DNA of 15,600 nt from Candidatus Faecivivens stercorigallinarum (GTDB lineage: Bacteria > Bacillota > Clostridia > Oscillospirales > Ruminococcaceae), in contig DVLN01000049.1 of NCBI GenBank assembly GCA_018715465.1, forward strand, positions 1-15,600, read 5' to 3'. Position numbers and translations under genes: made by a program. Under the pieces are notes generated by a model. That model did no database searches, was not told the origin of the DNA, and worked only from the letters and a program-made list of their open reading frames with translations. This document shows, one piece after another, positions 1 through 7,885 of the stretch (position 1 is its first letter; each line of letters opens with the position of its first letter).

Positions 1-365
1 GCAATCAATTTCTCGAAGTTTGGAATTTGCCCAATATTCGCAAACTCGTCCAGCAGGCACCGCACATGGACCGGCAGGCGGCCGCCGTAGAAGTCGTCCG
101 CCTTGTCGCACAGGAGGTTGAAAAGCTGGGAATACATGAGCGCCGCCACGAAATTAAAAGTGCTGTCCGTATCCGAGAGGATGACAAACAGCGCCGATTT
201 CCGGTCGCCCAGGGTATCCAGCTCCAGCTCGTCCTCTGCCATAAGGTCCCGCAGCTCCACAATGTCAAAGGGCGCCAGGCGGGCGCCGCAGGAAATCAGG
301 ATCGACTTCAAAGTTTTGCCCGCGGCCATTTTGAATTTGCGGTACTGCTTCACAGCATTGGCAGC
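1..365 (-). pseudogene. Fragment of VirD4/TraG-type conjugative coupling protein
   Basis: The minus strand reads continuously as the mid-to-late part of a type IV secretion coupling ATPase of clostridial integrative conjugative elements (VirD4/TraG family). Recognisable stretches, in order, are AVKQYRKFKMAAGKTLKSI, SCGARLAPFD, LGDRKSALFVILSDTDSTF, FYGGRLPVHVR and LLDEFANIGQIPNFEKL. The last carries the acidic Walker B-like LLDEFAN motif. In the cell such proteins sit in the inner membrane and feed DNA to the transfer channel. The reading frame leaves the window at base 1, so the C-terminal side may continue outside. On its upstream side family similarity stops near base 345-365. The N-terminal membrane segments and Walker A region that should lie farther right are absent, and the BlaI operon promoter is there instead. 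I therefore call it a remnant truncated at its 5' side. The family is clear; the exact break point is an estimate. Confidence 0.8.
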
Positions 366-470
366 GACCAACGGCTTTTTCTGTTGATATTGTACCCCAA
401 TCCGCCCCGCTTGACAAGATCGACGGGAACAATTTGTACAAAAATAGCTCCTTCTCTCCTGAAAAAAGAG

Positions 471-499
471 TTGACAATCTGATGAGGATATGTTATCCT
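471..499 (+). promoter_or_regulatory. Promoter of the BlaI/M56 operon
   Basis: TTGACA at 471-476, a 17-base spacer and TATCCT at 494-499. A TG at 491-492 gives an extended -10 (TGTTATCCT). Transcription would start near 506, inside or just before the palindrome at 510-527. The preceding 105 bases (366-470) are AT-richer and hold no gene I can support. Confidence 0.65.
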
Positions 500-509
500 G
501 AAGCTGGGA

Positions 510-527
510 GGTCTATCGAGATAGACC
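510..527. promoter_or_regulatory. Palindromic operator, probably for the BlaI-like repressor
   Basis: A perfect inverted repeat, GGTCTATC-GA-GATAGACC, lies directly after the -10 box and over the predicted transcription start. It is 21 bases before the start codon of the BlaI-like gene. BlaI/MecI dimers bind short dyads at their own promoters, so autorepression is the natural reading. The half-site is not the textbook TACA/TGTA core, so the assignment rests on position and symmetry. Confidence 0.6.
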
Positions 528-548
528 ATATTGGTCAGGAGGTGTCTT

Positions 549-929
549 ATGGACAATATTCAGATATTTGAAGCCGAGCTGCGGCTGATGGAACTGATCT
601 GGGAAAACGCGCCCATCCGTTCGACCGCACTGGTGCAGCTGGCCGGGGAAAAGCTCGGCTGGAAAAAGTCAACCGTCTTTACCGTGATCAAAAAGCTGGC
701 CGGACGGAACATCCTTAAAAATGAAAACGCCGTTATCATCCCGCTGGTCAGCCGGGAACAGGCCTGTCTGTCGGAAAGCCAGAGTCTGGTCGACCGGCTG
801 TTCAAGGGGTCATCCCGGCTGTTTCTGACCAACTTCCTCTCCAAGGAAGAGTTTACCGAGGAAGAAGCGGCGGAACTCAAGGCTTTGATCGACCGGCAGA
901 CCCGATCAGAAGAGGGAGGGAAGAAATGA
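549..929 (+). CDS. BlaI/MecI/CopY-family transcriptional repressor
   Basis: A 126-aa winged-helix repressor of the BlaI/MecI/CopY family. Residues about 7-70 carry the DNA-binding domain, with the recognition-helix segment GWKKSTVFTVIKKLAGRNIL near 37-56. The C-terminal helices (about 75-120) would dimerise. In staphylococcal BlaI, derepression follows cleavage at an Asn-Phe bond near residue 101; an Asn-Phe pair occurs here at 95-96, in the right region. The ATG at 549 is chosen because AGGAGGT sits at 537-543 and the family N-terminus (DNIQIFEAELRLMELIWE) follows; an earlier TTG at 531 lacks a site. Its stop is one base before the start of the M56 peptidase gene, the usual repressor-sensor pairing. 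It probably represses its own operon through the 510-527 palindrome. Confidence 0.92.
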   Translation: MDNIQIFEAELRLMELIWENAPIRSTALVQLAGEKLGWKKSTVFTVIKKLAGRNILKNENAVIIPLVSREQACLSESQSLVDRLFKGSSRLFLTNFLSKEEFTEEEAAELKALIDRQTRSEEGGKK

Positions 930-930
930 T

Positions 931-3900
931 ATGAGCACATTCCTTTCCGTCTTTTTGTTTACGCTGAAAACCAGCCTGACCGCCGGTATCATCGCGGCAA
1001 TCCTGCTGATCATCCGTCTGGTTGCGGGGAAAAAGCTCCCCAAACGGTTCTGCTATGCGATGTGGGGACTGGTGCTGCTGCGGCTGATTCTGCCGGTTTC
1101 CCTTCCAAGCCCGGTGAGCATCTTCACCTATACCGGATATACTCCGCAGAACACGATCTATCAGGATCTGGCGCAGACACAGCCGCCTGCCACATCCTTT
1201 CCGTCGGTCGAACTGATACCGGAACAGCCGGAAGACACTTCGACAGACGAAGCCAATGTTTCTGAGCAGGCCGGTTCCGCCGTAATGACGGACAGTGCGG
1301 ATGAGCTGCCCAGTGATTCCACGGGTGCATCCACCCCATCTGTACCGGAAAGCAGTCCGGCATTGCAGGAAAATACCGGCGATCTGAGCGTGCAAAGCGG
1401 TTCTGATTCCTTCACCCGGCAGCCGCTGATGGTGGCCGCGGCCTGTGTCTGGGGATGCGGCAGCCTGCTGTTTTTGCTGGGCTGGGCCGGCGGGCTGCTG
1501 GTTTTGCGGCAGAAATACAAGACTGCCTGTCTGTATGGTGACCAGCAGCTTTTCGACCGCTGCAACCGCCTGCTGAGGCATCCACTCCGAAGGAGGGTGA
1601 CGCTGTACATCTCCGGGTATGCCGAAAGCCCGTTGGTGACCGGTTATCTGCGGCCAAAGATTATCCTGCCGGAAGGCGAATTCCCCGAAGAACAGCTGGA
1701 ATGTATGGTCGTGCATGAGCTGATCCATATTCGCAGAGGGGACCATCTGGTCCGGCTGGTGTCGCTGGCGGTGACCTGCCTGCACTGGTTCAACCCGCTG
1801 ATCTGGGCAGCACTCCGGTACTCGGCAAAAGATATGGAGCTTTCCTGCGACGAAGCCGCCCTTTCGCGGCTGGGCAGCGGGGCTTCGACCGTCTATGCGG
1901 GCGCACTGCTCGATTTGTCGGTGCGGCAGCATAAGATGTTGTCGCCGCTGCTGATGTTTGGGGAATCCAACCTTAAAACCCGCATCAAAAACGCACTTTC
2001 CTATAAAAAAACGGCGGTTTGGGTCTCAGCTGCCGCTGTTTTGCTGCTGGCCGCCGGAGCGGTCGTCCTGCTGACCGACCCTGTCCGGCAGCAGGCAGTT
2101 ATCCCGTCAGGAACGCTGCTTTTGGCAGACCTTGCCGGTATCCCGGTCACGGTTACGGCGGATGAACAGACTTCCGCCCTGATCGACCCCGACAACTGGC
2201 AGCAGACCGATACACTCCCCGACCTGCCGGAAAATGCAACCCTCACCATCAATGCGGACGAAGACAGCGTCGCCTTTTCCCAGACAGACCCGGTCGCTAT
2301 CCTGACACAGGATGGGACGCAGACCGGCTACATCGTCCCGCTGGGGACAGAGGAAACCCTGCGGGATACCCTGCTGCGGCAGTCGGAAGAGTACGCCGCC
2401 CTGCCCGAAGAACAGCAGCAGATTCTCTCGGCACTGGTCAATGCTGAAACGGTCTGGGGGCTGCGGGAATATGGCGACTATTTCGGCATCCACCCGGATT
2501 TTGTGTCAAGGCTGGCACTTGCCGTCCTCTCCAACCCCGGACAGCCGGTTTCTGGAATCCAGATGGACTACTCCCAGGAATGGCAGGAAATTTATCTCAA
2601 TCTGGTCAATCCAAACGGCACAACTCCCGTCATCTACTGGACGGACAGCAGCAACACCATCCTTTCGATGGGAGAAACACAGGTTTCGCTCGACCCGGAA
2701 CCGTTTGAACCGCTGGCCGAAGAATTCCGGGACAGCCCCTATTCGGGATGGTCTACCAACCTGTTTGCCGACGGCGTGACCGGCTATACCCGGCTGCTTG
2801 AACTGCCGGACAACTGGCAGACCTTCCTGGCCGGGGAATGGCTCGCCGCCTGGGGATGGCCCGACGCCGGCTCCCCCGAGCTTCGGATTTACCACCTGCC
2901 GGACGGGGAACTGGTCTATTCCGAAGATACCGAACGGCTGCTGATCCAAAATGTCCGGGCCAGTGAAACATCCCGTTACGACCTTGAGATCACCGGCACA
3001 TCCTCTCCCGTCAATTCTCACGGCAATTCCGTCAGCTTTGTCTGGGGGTTCAGGCTGGACGGGGATATCCCGGACTATCGGACCATCGACGGGATGGACG
3101 GACATCTGACCGAAGACGGGATGCTGACCGCAAACTTTGCCGGACAGAACCTGATGGTGAGCCAACAGCAGGACGACGGCAGCGATCAGCTCTTCAACAT
3201 CCTGATGCTGGACGACATCCGCGACGCGATCACCGAACAGGGCATGTTTGCCGGGGATGTCCGCGGCCTGGAAGAAATCCGCTTTTCCAATGGGGGCAAT
3301 ACCCTGACCGCTGAAATTACAGTCGCTAACTATCCCTTTGTCAACGGGATGGTGATGGCGGTACGGGACGGGGACGAGTGGAAGACACGGGTCCTCGGGG
3401 GAAGCCCGCTGTATACCCAAAATGGGCTGTACAACTCTTTTGGCAAGATACTGGACGACGGGACCATCCTGTACGCCTATCTGGATGAAAACGGCTGGAC
3501 GGCTGAACTGGTCGACCAGAATACGCTGGAAACCATCCAGACCCTTGACTTTGGCAGCTATTCGTATGACTATCTGTCGCTGGAAGGGGTATACCCGCTC
3601 AGTCTCAGCGGTGACCATTTCTGTTCCCCGCGGGTCATCCTGCGGATGCTCGACCGGGAGCGGATGATCGTCCTCGACCGGGGCTACAAACAGGACGGAC
3701 AGCGGATCTATCTGTTCAACTTCGCAGAAAAGACGCTGAGCGAACCAATGCAGCTCAATGGGCCGCTGCGCCACTACAGCAGCAGCTGGCTGATGACTGG
3801 CATTGTTTCCCGCTCGGCTGACGGCAGCCCCGAACCGGTCGAGATTTTTACCCGTCCGCTTTCTGAACTCTCCGCCAGCCTGGCAGAGCGTGAACTGCGG

Positions 3901-5340
3901 CCTGTGCTGGCCGGTGAAGAAACCGGGACGGTAGAGCTGGACCCGGTCCTCAGCCCGCTGTTTAATGAACCGATCTATCTAACACAGCGCAGCAACGGCC
4001 AGTCAGGCTACTCGAACACCCTCTATACCAGTGCGTTTCATCCGCTGTACTGGACAGTCTGCGCAGAATCCCCCGCCCTTCCCGGAGCGCCCGCCGTTAC
4101 CGCTCAGAATATCAGTGATTCCGGCACCGGGTACGCTTCGGCGAACTTCTATGAATCCGATGACCAGCTGATTCTTGAGCTGCTCCCGCTGGATGATTCC
4201 CAGCCAGCACTCTATTATACCGCGTCGCTGGATCGGCAGGATGTCTACATCTCCCCGATCTCCCAGTGGTTTACCGAAGACAATACCCAGTATACCCCCG
4301 TTTACACCGGGTTGGATGCCGAAGAACGGCAGCTGGAACAGCAACGGCAGCTGGAACTGATGGACGCGGCCGCCCTGCTGCAAACCGGGAACCGTCAGCG
4401 GTATGACGACCGGTGGGTCGATGTCCTGGCGATGGAAGGGGATGCAGCCGTCTGCCTGATGATGAAAAATGATACCGGTTCTTACGTTGACCGGCAGGCC
4501 GCACCCGGGCTGGTTCCCGAGGGGGCAAATGAAATACAGGTCGGCGGCGTGACCTTCTGGGAGACGGATGATTCACTGCTGTTTGTCTACCAAGCGGGCG
4601 AAAACAAGGCGGCTGTCTCCCTGTCCGACGGGCTGGCGCAGGGGTTGGTCGATACCGAAACCCTGACTGCCGCACAGAACGCGGCGGCGGAAAAGATGCC
4701 CCGGCTCTACCGGGAGGAAACCACCTTCCGGGTTGAGCAGCTGCTCAACTGGATGCGCTGGCAGAATGAAGAAACCGGCGCCCCCGCTGCGATGATGTCC
4801 AACGCTTCCTTCTACGTTTTTTCCGAACGGTTGGCGGAATTCCGCGCGTCGGATGAATGGGAAGGATGGACCGAACAACTGGCAGCTTTCGTGGATGGGC
4901 TGGAGGAAGGATACCCCGACTGGAGCGAAAACCTCACGCTTGCGGCCGAGTTTTTCTACCCCGGGTGGCTCTACCGTGAAGCAATCGCGGACGCCTGGGG
5001 GAGCGATGCCGAAATCGACTGGGACTACCCCGGAAACCTCCTCAGCTACTACCCGGAGGAGGATATCGTCGGGCTTGCCTACGGGATCGGCTTTGAATCC
5101 TCGTCCCATCTCTACCCCGTTCGGATGACCGAATCGGACGGACGGCTGACCGTCTCCTATGTCACGCTGAGCTGGTTCCCGGACACCGAGGGGGCGCATG
5201 TCGGCAGCGGCGACCAGGTGTTGGACAGCAGCTGGGCGTATTACCCGACGCTGACTGAACTGACGGCGCGCGCGGATGAACTGCCGCTGGAAACCGCCGA
5301 ATTTATCCTGCAAGACGGACGCTGGGTCTTCGCCCGGTAA
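931..5340 (+). CDS. Giant BlaR1-like M56 metallopeptidase with ~1085-aa exported region
   Basis: A 1469-aa membrane protein. The N-terminus resembles BlaR1/MecR1: hydrophobic helices at about 5-30 and 40-65, an acidic Ser/Glu/Thr-rich stretch (about 85-163), a helix at about 166-192, then a cytoplasmic M56 zinc-protease domain. HELIH at 262-266 supplies the zinc histidines and catalytic Glu, followed by HWFNPLIW and DMELSCDEA (301-309), which should give the third ligand. A final helix (about 362-382, AAAVLLLAAGAVVLL) leads to an exported C-terminus of about 1085 residues. Staphylococcal BlaR1 is about 600 aa and ends in a penicillin-binding domain. No SxxK-SxN-KTG set is visible in the extension, which is rich in Asp, Trp and Tyr and has short beta-type segments in the middle that could be propeller-like. 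By analogy it senses an external signal and triggers removal of the BlaI-like repressor. The signal is unknown. Start ATG 931 follows GAGGGAGGG at 911-920. Confidence 0.88.
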   Translation: MSTFLSVFLFTLKTSLTAGIIAAILLIIRLVAGKKLPKRFCYAMWGLVLLRLILPVSLPSPVSIFTYTGYTPQNTIYQDLAQTQPPATSFPSVELIPEQPEDTSTDEANVSEQAGSAVMTDSADELPSDSTGASTPSVPESSPALQENTGDLSVQSGSDSFTRQPLMVAAACVWGCGSLLFLLGWAGGLLVLRQKYKTACLYGDQQLFDRCNRLLRHPLRRRVTLYISGYAESPLVTGYLRPKIILPEGEFPEEQLECMVVHELIHIRRGDHLVRLVSLAVTCLHWFNPLIWAALRYSAKDMELSCDEAALSRLGSGASTVYAGALLDLSVRQHKMLSPLLMFGESNLKTRIKNALSYKKTAVWVSAAAVLLLAAGAVVLLTDPVRQQAVIPSGTLLLADLAGIPVTVTADEQTSALIDPDNWQQTDTLPDLPENATLTINADEDSVAFSQTDPVAILTQDGTQTGYIVPLGTEETLRDTLLRQSEEYAALPEEQQQILSALVNAETVWGLREYGDYFGIHPDFVSRLALAVLSNPGQPVSGIQMDYSQEWQEIYLNLVNPNGTTPVIYWTDSSNTILSMGETQVSLDPEPFEPLAEEFRDSPYSGWSTNLFADGVTGYTRLLELPDNWQTFLAGEWLAAWGWPDAGSPELRIYHLPDGELVYSEDTERLLIQNVRASETSRYDLEITGTSSPVNSHGNSVSFVWGFRLDGDIPDYRTIDGMDGHLTEDGMLTANFAGQNLMVSQQQDDGSDQLFNILMLDDIRDAITEQGMFAGDVRGLEEIRFSNGGNTLTAEITVANYPFVNGMVMAVRDGDEWKTRVLGGSPLYTQNGLYNSFGKILDDGTILYAYLDENGWTAELVDQNTLETIQTLDFGSYSYDYLSLEGVYPLSLSGDHFCSPRVILRMLDRERMIVLDRGYKQDGQRIYLFNFAEKTLSEPMQLNGPLRHYSSSWLMTGIVSRSADGSPEPVEIFTRPLSELSASLAERELRPVLAGEETGTVELDPVLSPLFNEPIYLTQRSNGQSGYSNTLYTSAFHPLYWTVCAESPALPGAPAVTAQNISDSGTGYASANFYESDDQLILELLPLDDSQPALYYTASLDRQDVYISPISQWFTEDNTQYTPVYTGLDAEERQLEQQRQLELMDAAALLQTGNRQRYDDRWVDVLAMEGDAAVCLMMKNDTGSYVDRQAAPGLVPEGANEIQVGGVTFWETDDSLLFVYQAGENKAAVSLSDGLAQGLVDTETLTAAQNAAAEKMPRLYREETTFRVEQLLNWMRWQNEETGAPAAMMSNASFYVFSERLAEFRASDEWEGWTEQLAAFVDGLEEGYPDWSENLTLAAEFFYPGWLYREAIADAWGSDAEIDWDYPGNLLSYYPEEDIVGLAYGIGFESSSHLYPVRMTESDGRLTVSYVTLSWFPDTEGAHVGSGDQVLDSSWAYYPTLTELTARADELPLETAEFILQDGRWVFAR

Positions 5341-5374
5341 ATGTCCGACGCACAATCTGAAAGGAATTCTCTGT

Positions 5375-6193
5375 ATGAAAAAAATATGGATTTCGACCCT
5401 GATCACCTGTCTGCTGCTCGCCTCCTGCGGCGGGAACAGCCAGACCTCTTCCCAAAACTCTGAACCAACCTCCGCTTCATCTGTCTCTGAAAGCAGCGAA
5501 AGCTCCGCTGAAAATGAGACAGAAAGTGAATCCGAAAGCGGAAACGAAAGCGAATCCTCCGACTCTTCCGATATTTCCGGCGAAACCTCCGCTCAGACTT
5601 CTTCTGAACCGGAAACGGAGGAAAGCAGTGAAACCGTCCCGGAAACAGAGGAAACTTTGCAGCCGGCTGTCCATACCGGCGACGTTGATCTGAAATCCTT
5701 CCCCGCCGACGCCCGCTCGTGGATCTACGATTCCCGCTTCACCAGCATCCCGTTTGAATTGCAGGCGGAGGCTGGCGGGGTCGGAGCGGTCGAAGCCTGG
5801 GCGGAAGAACACGACTGGCTCATCAATCTGGCGGACTTTTTCCACGACTTTGAGATGACCGCCGATCAGGTCAACAGCATCCTGTTTGACCAGCAGCTGG
5901 AGATCCCGCCCGACATCACCGCCGAAGAGGTCGAGATCCTCTGTTCGGACGACTGGGCGGCAATCAACAATCTGATGGTCAGCCCCTATGCCGTCGCATC
6001 CGAAAGCGGCGATATCTACACCATCTTCTGGCTGGGAGAGCACAGCGCGGAAGATTACGCCGAAGCCGGGCTGGATGCCGAAGCAATCGCTTCGGCTATC
6101 CAGCAGACCCAGGCACTAAACATCCAGGAAACCGACTCCTACTGCGAACAGGCGCAGCAATCCCTCGCTTCCTATCAGGCGTTACAGCCCTAA
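5375..6193 (+). CDS. Lipoprotein with Ser/Glu-rich stalk, function unknown
   Basis: A 272-aa secreted lipoprotein. The signal peptide (1-17) ends in the lipobox LASC, with Cys18 the predicted lipidation site. Residues about 20-95 are a low-complexity Ser/Glu/Thr stalk, typical of a spacer that lifts a domain off the membrane. The C-terminal part (about 96-272) is a soluble, acidic, mostly helical-looking domain with segments such as VEAWAEEHDWLINLADFF and DIYTIFWLGEHS; I cannot assign a family with certainty. ATG 5375 is chosen because the signal peptide begins there and AAAGGA lies at 5360-5365. An in-frame start within the preceding gene would bury the signal peptide. It lies 34 bases after the M56 gene and before a terminator, so it is probably co-transcribed. 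It may be the signal-binding partner or an output of that switch (inference). Confidence 0.82.
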   Translation: MKKIWISTLITCLLLASCGGNSQTSSQNSEPTSASSVSESSESSAENETESESESGNESESSDSSDISGETSAQTSSEPETEESSETVPETEETLQPAVHTGDVDLKSFPADARSWIYDSRFTSIPFELQAEAGGVGAVEAWAEEHDWLINLADFFHDFEMTADQVNSILFDQQLEIPPDITAEEVEILCSDDWAAINNLMVSPYAVASESGDIYTIFWLGEHSAEDYAEAGLDAEAIASAIQQTQALNIQETDSYCEQAQQSLASYQALQP

Positions 6194-6200
6194 TCAAAAA

Positions 6201-6270
6201 GCAGCCCCCGACCGTCCGATCTCAGAATCCGGCGGCCGGGGGCTGCTGCATATATATTTGTTTTTTTAAA
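6201..6270. terminator. Bidirectional intrinsic terminator between convergent operons
   Basis: GCAGCCCCCGACCG at 6201-6214 pairs with CGGCCGGGGGCTGC at 6233-6246, with one mismatch. On the plus strand it is followed by a T-rich run (6257-6267) and on the minus strand by TTTTT (6200-6196). It sits between the stops of the lipoprotein (plus) and the SDR (minus) and can serve both. Confidence 0.85.
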
Positions 6271-6279
6271 GTATCCGCC

Positions 6280-6933
6280 TTAATCCTTCCAGACAAATTT
6301 CCGGTTGATCGACTCGCCGCCGTCTACGACGATGCTCTGCCCGGTGCAGAAGGTGTTGACCACCGTCAGAAAATAGGCCCAGTCGGCGATCTCCTGCGGC
6401 GTCGCCCACTTTCTCATCGGGGTTTCGTCCATGATCTGCGCCCAAAGCTCGGGATCGTTGATGACGCAGTCGTTTAATGGGGTCAGCACGCCGCCGGGGT
6501 CTAAGCTGTTGCAGGTCGCGTCAAAGGCCGCTACCCGCATCGCAACATTTTTGGTATAGGCCAGCAGTCCCCCCTTGCTCGCGCAGTACTCGGGGAATTC
6601 TGAGCCGGTATGTCCGCTCGCCGAACCGATATGCAGAATCGAATGGATATGCGGCTGCACCCCGTACCGCTCGGTCAGACGGATGACCGCTTTTAAATTG
6701 ATGTCGATGTCATCCTCGTTCTGGGTTCCCGCGCAGTTGATCAGGATTTCCACCCCTTCCAGCACCGGAAGCCGGTCGGTATCCCGGACATCAGCCTGAT
6801 AGTGGGTATAGTGGGGGTGGGCAATGCCGGACGGCTGCCGGTCAATGCCGGTCACCTGATGGCCCTCTGCGAGGAAACGCTCGGCGATTGCCTTGCCGAT
6901 TCCCTGTGCGGTGCCTGTAATCAATACCTTCAT
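6280..6933 (-). CDS. Short-chain dehydrogenase/reductase (FabG-like SDR)
   Basis: A 217-aa classical SDR. The nucleotide-binding motif TGTAQGIG is at 6-13. Asp31 at the end of the second strand favours NAD(H) over NADP(H). NCAG is at 66-69, Ser104 lies in the IGSASG segment, and the catalytic YxxxK pair is Tyr116/Lys120 in YCASK. The C-terminal VVDGG segment is also typical. At 217 aa it is shorter than the usual 240-250 and the region between strands 3 and 4 is compact, but all key residues are present. The substrate cannot be read from the sequence. ATG 6933 is chosen because the fold begins there and GAAGGGAAG precedes it. The start is one base beyond the stop of the transporter gene, so the two are translated as a pair. 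The bidirectional terminator follows. Confidence 0.88.
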   Translation of the reverse strand: MKVLITGTAQGIGKAIAERFLAEGHQVTGIDRQPSGIAHPHYTHYQADVRDTDRLPVLEGVEILINCAGTQNEDDIDINLKAVIRLTERYGVQPHIHSILHIGSASGHTGSEFPEYCASKGGLLAYTKNVAMRVAAFDATCNSLDPGGVLTPLNDCVINDPELWAQIMDETPMRKWATPQEIADWAYFLTVVNTFCTGQSIVVDGGESINRKFVWKD

Positions 6934-6934
6934 G

Positions 6935-7711
6935 TTACTTCCCTTCTCCGATATAATCGAGATATTCCTGTCCGATGCCGAGTGCCTTCCATCTTTTCGA
7001 GATCTGGTAACCAAACGGCGAGAAGACGACCTCCATCAGCAGTTCCGCCACCGCGCCCGTCAGCGCACAGGTCACACACTGTAACATCGTCCAGTGAAAT
7101 CCGTCCCAGAAGACCGGCGCAAAGATCATAAAGACAATCACCGCAAAAATCAGGTTGTCGACAAACTGCCCGGCCAGTGTCGACAGATACGTCCGCACCG
7201 CAAAGGCCAGCTTGCCATCAGGATTGGACTGAAAGGCCTGGCCGATCGTCCAGTTGAGCAGGTTGTTGACCGCAGCGGAAATCAGAAACGCAATCGTACT
7301 TCCCAAGAGGATGAACCATGTCCCGCCCAGAATCCCGTTGAGGGCGGTATAATCGTCCGCGCTGGAAGGGATGATGCTCGCGATATAAAAGACAAAGCTG
7401 GTCAGCAGGTTGATCGCCGCCGCCATGACCGCGATCCTATTGGACGCGCGGGGGCCAAACCGCTTGGTGATGATGTCCATGCACATGAACGAAAGCCAGG
7501 AAATCAGAATCCCTCCATCCAGCGCCAGCCAGGGAGTCTGGACAATCGTCTTGTTGGCCAGCAGGTTCATGCTGATGACGCTGACCACAAACAGCGAGAC
7601 AGCCGTCGCCGGGATACATCTGAGCAGGACGGCGGTCTCTTCCCTTTCCTTTTTGAGCCATGCCCCGATAGACGGGGTATGGGGTTTGACTTGTACGTTT
7701 TGGCTGTTCAT
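6935..7711 (-). CDS. VUT-family membrane transporter (YhhQ/queuosine-precursor type)
   Basis: A 258-aa polytopic membrane protein with roughly six hydrophobic segments. It resembles the VUT/DUF165 (YhhQ, COG1738) family: an early NLLANKTIV segment, then a membrane helix ending in MDIITKRFGPRASNRIAV, matching the family's D-x-x-T-x-x-x-G-x-x-A pattern, and a later NNLLNWTIGQAF helix. YhhQ of E. coli takes up preQ0/preQ1, precursors of the tRNA base queuosine. Here that substrate is inferred, since VUT subfamilies vary. ATG 7711 is chosen because GGAGG lies at 7721-7725 on the minus strand; a longer in-frame start at 7807 would fall in the leader hairpin. Expression appears to be controlled by the structured leader upstream. 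The SDR gene follows after one base. Confidence 0.72.
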   Translation of the reverse strand: MNSQNVQVKPHTPSIGAWLKKEREETAVLLRCIPATAVSLFVVSVISMNLLANKTIVQTPWLALDGGILISWLSFMCMDIITKRFGPRASNRIAVMAAAINLLTSFVFYIASIIPSSADDYTALNGILGGTWFILLGSTIAFLISAAVNNLLNWTIGQAFQSNPDGKLAFAVRTYLSTLAGQFVDNLIFAVIVFMIFAPVFWDGFHWTMLQCVTCALTGAVAELLMEVVFSPFGYQISKRWKALGIGQEYLDYIGEGK

Positions 7712-7769
7712 ATTCTCTTTCCTCCAAAAAGATAGTTTCCAAAACGCAAAACTACCTTCACAAAAGAAA

Positions 7770-7797
7770 AATGGCTCTGCAAAAACGCAAAGCCATT
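7770..7797 (-). terminator. Intrinsic terminator in the leader of the transporter gene
   Basis: On the minus strand AATGGCTTTGC (7797-7787) pairs with GCAGAGCCATT (7780-7770) through one G-U pair over a 6-base loop. TTTCTTTT follows at once. It lies between a good promoter and the transporter's start codon, in the same orientation, so it is placed to act as an attenuator rather than as the end of another gene. Confidence 0.72.
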
Positions 7798-7820
7798 CCT
7801 GATCCATTCTATGAACAGCA

Positions 7821-7864
7821 GTCCTGGTTTTGTTTAACGACAGGATGGTACAAACGAACTGTCG
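7821..7864 (-). ncRNA. Candidate cis-regulatory pseudoknot (possible preQ1-like riboswitch)
   Basis: About 15 bases after the predicted transcription start, CGACAG (7864-7859) pairs perfectly with CTGTCG (7843-7838) around a 15-base loop. Loop bases TTTGT (7854-7850) can pair with ACAAA (7833-7829) in the A-rich tail TTAAACAAAACC. This gives an H-type pseudoknot, the layout of a small preQ1-I aptamer, and it precedes a transporter related to preQ1 uptake. A second hairpin, TCCTG/CAGGA, overlaps this structure and could be the alternative fold. The conserved preQ1-I loop and tail bases are not matched well, so the ligand class is a guess. Structure plus attenuator is the firmer part. Confidence 0.38.
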
Positions 7865-7885
7865 GCATCAAATGATAACGGATAC

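Noticed and set aside
433..442. TTTGTACAAA palindrome as a second repressor operator
   Set aside because: It has a TGTACA core but lies about 30 bases upstream of the -35 box and is only 10 bases long; the 510-527 dyad is longer and better placed.
877..1932. Long open frame on the strand opposite the M56 peptidase gene
   Set aside because: Its composition (Gln, Arg, His, Pro-rich) is that of a complement of GC-rich codons, it has no recognisable domain or ribosome site, and the opposite strand encodes a clear M56 domain.
2506..3774. 422-codon open frame antisense to the exported part of the M56 protein
   Set aside because: No domain, no ribosome site and biased composition; the plus-strand frame is continuous from a secure start to its stop.
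4318..4360. Tandem repeat of a Glu-Arg-Gln-Leu segment in the M56 gene
   Set aside because: Only two imperfect copies of about 15 bases; a coding coincidence in a Gln-rich helix rather than a repeat element.
4573..5406. Antisense open frame over the end of the M56 gene and the lipoprotein start
   Set aside because: It crosses two well-supported plus-strand genes and has no family features.
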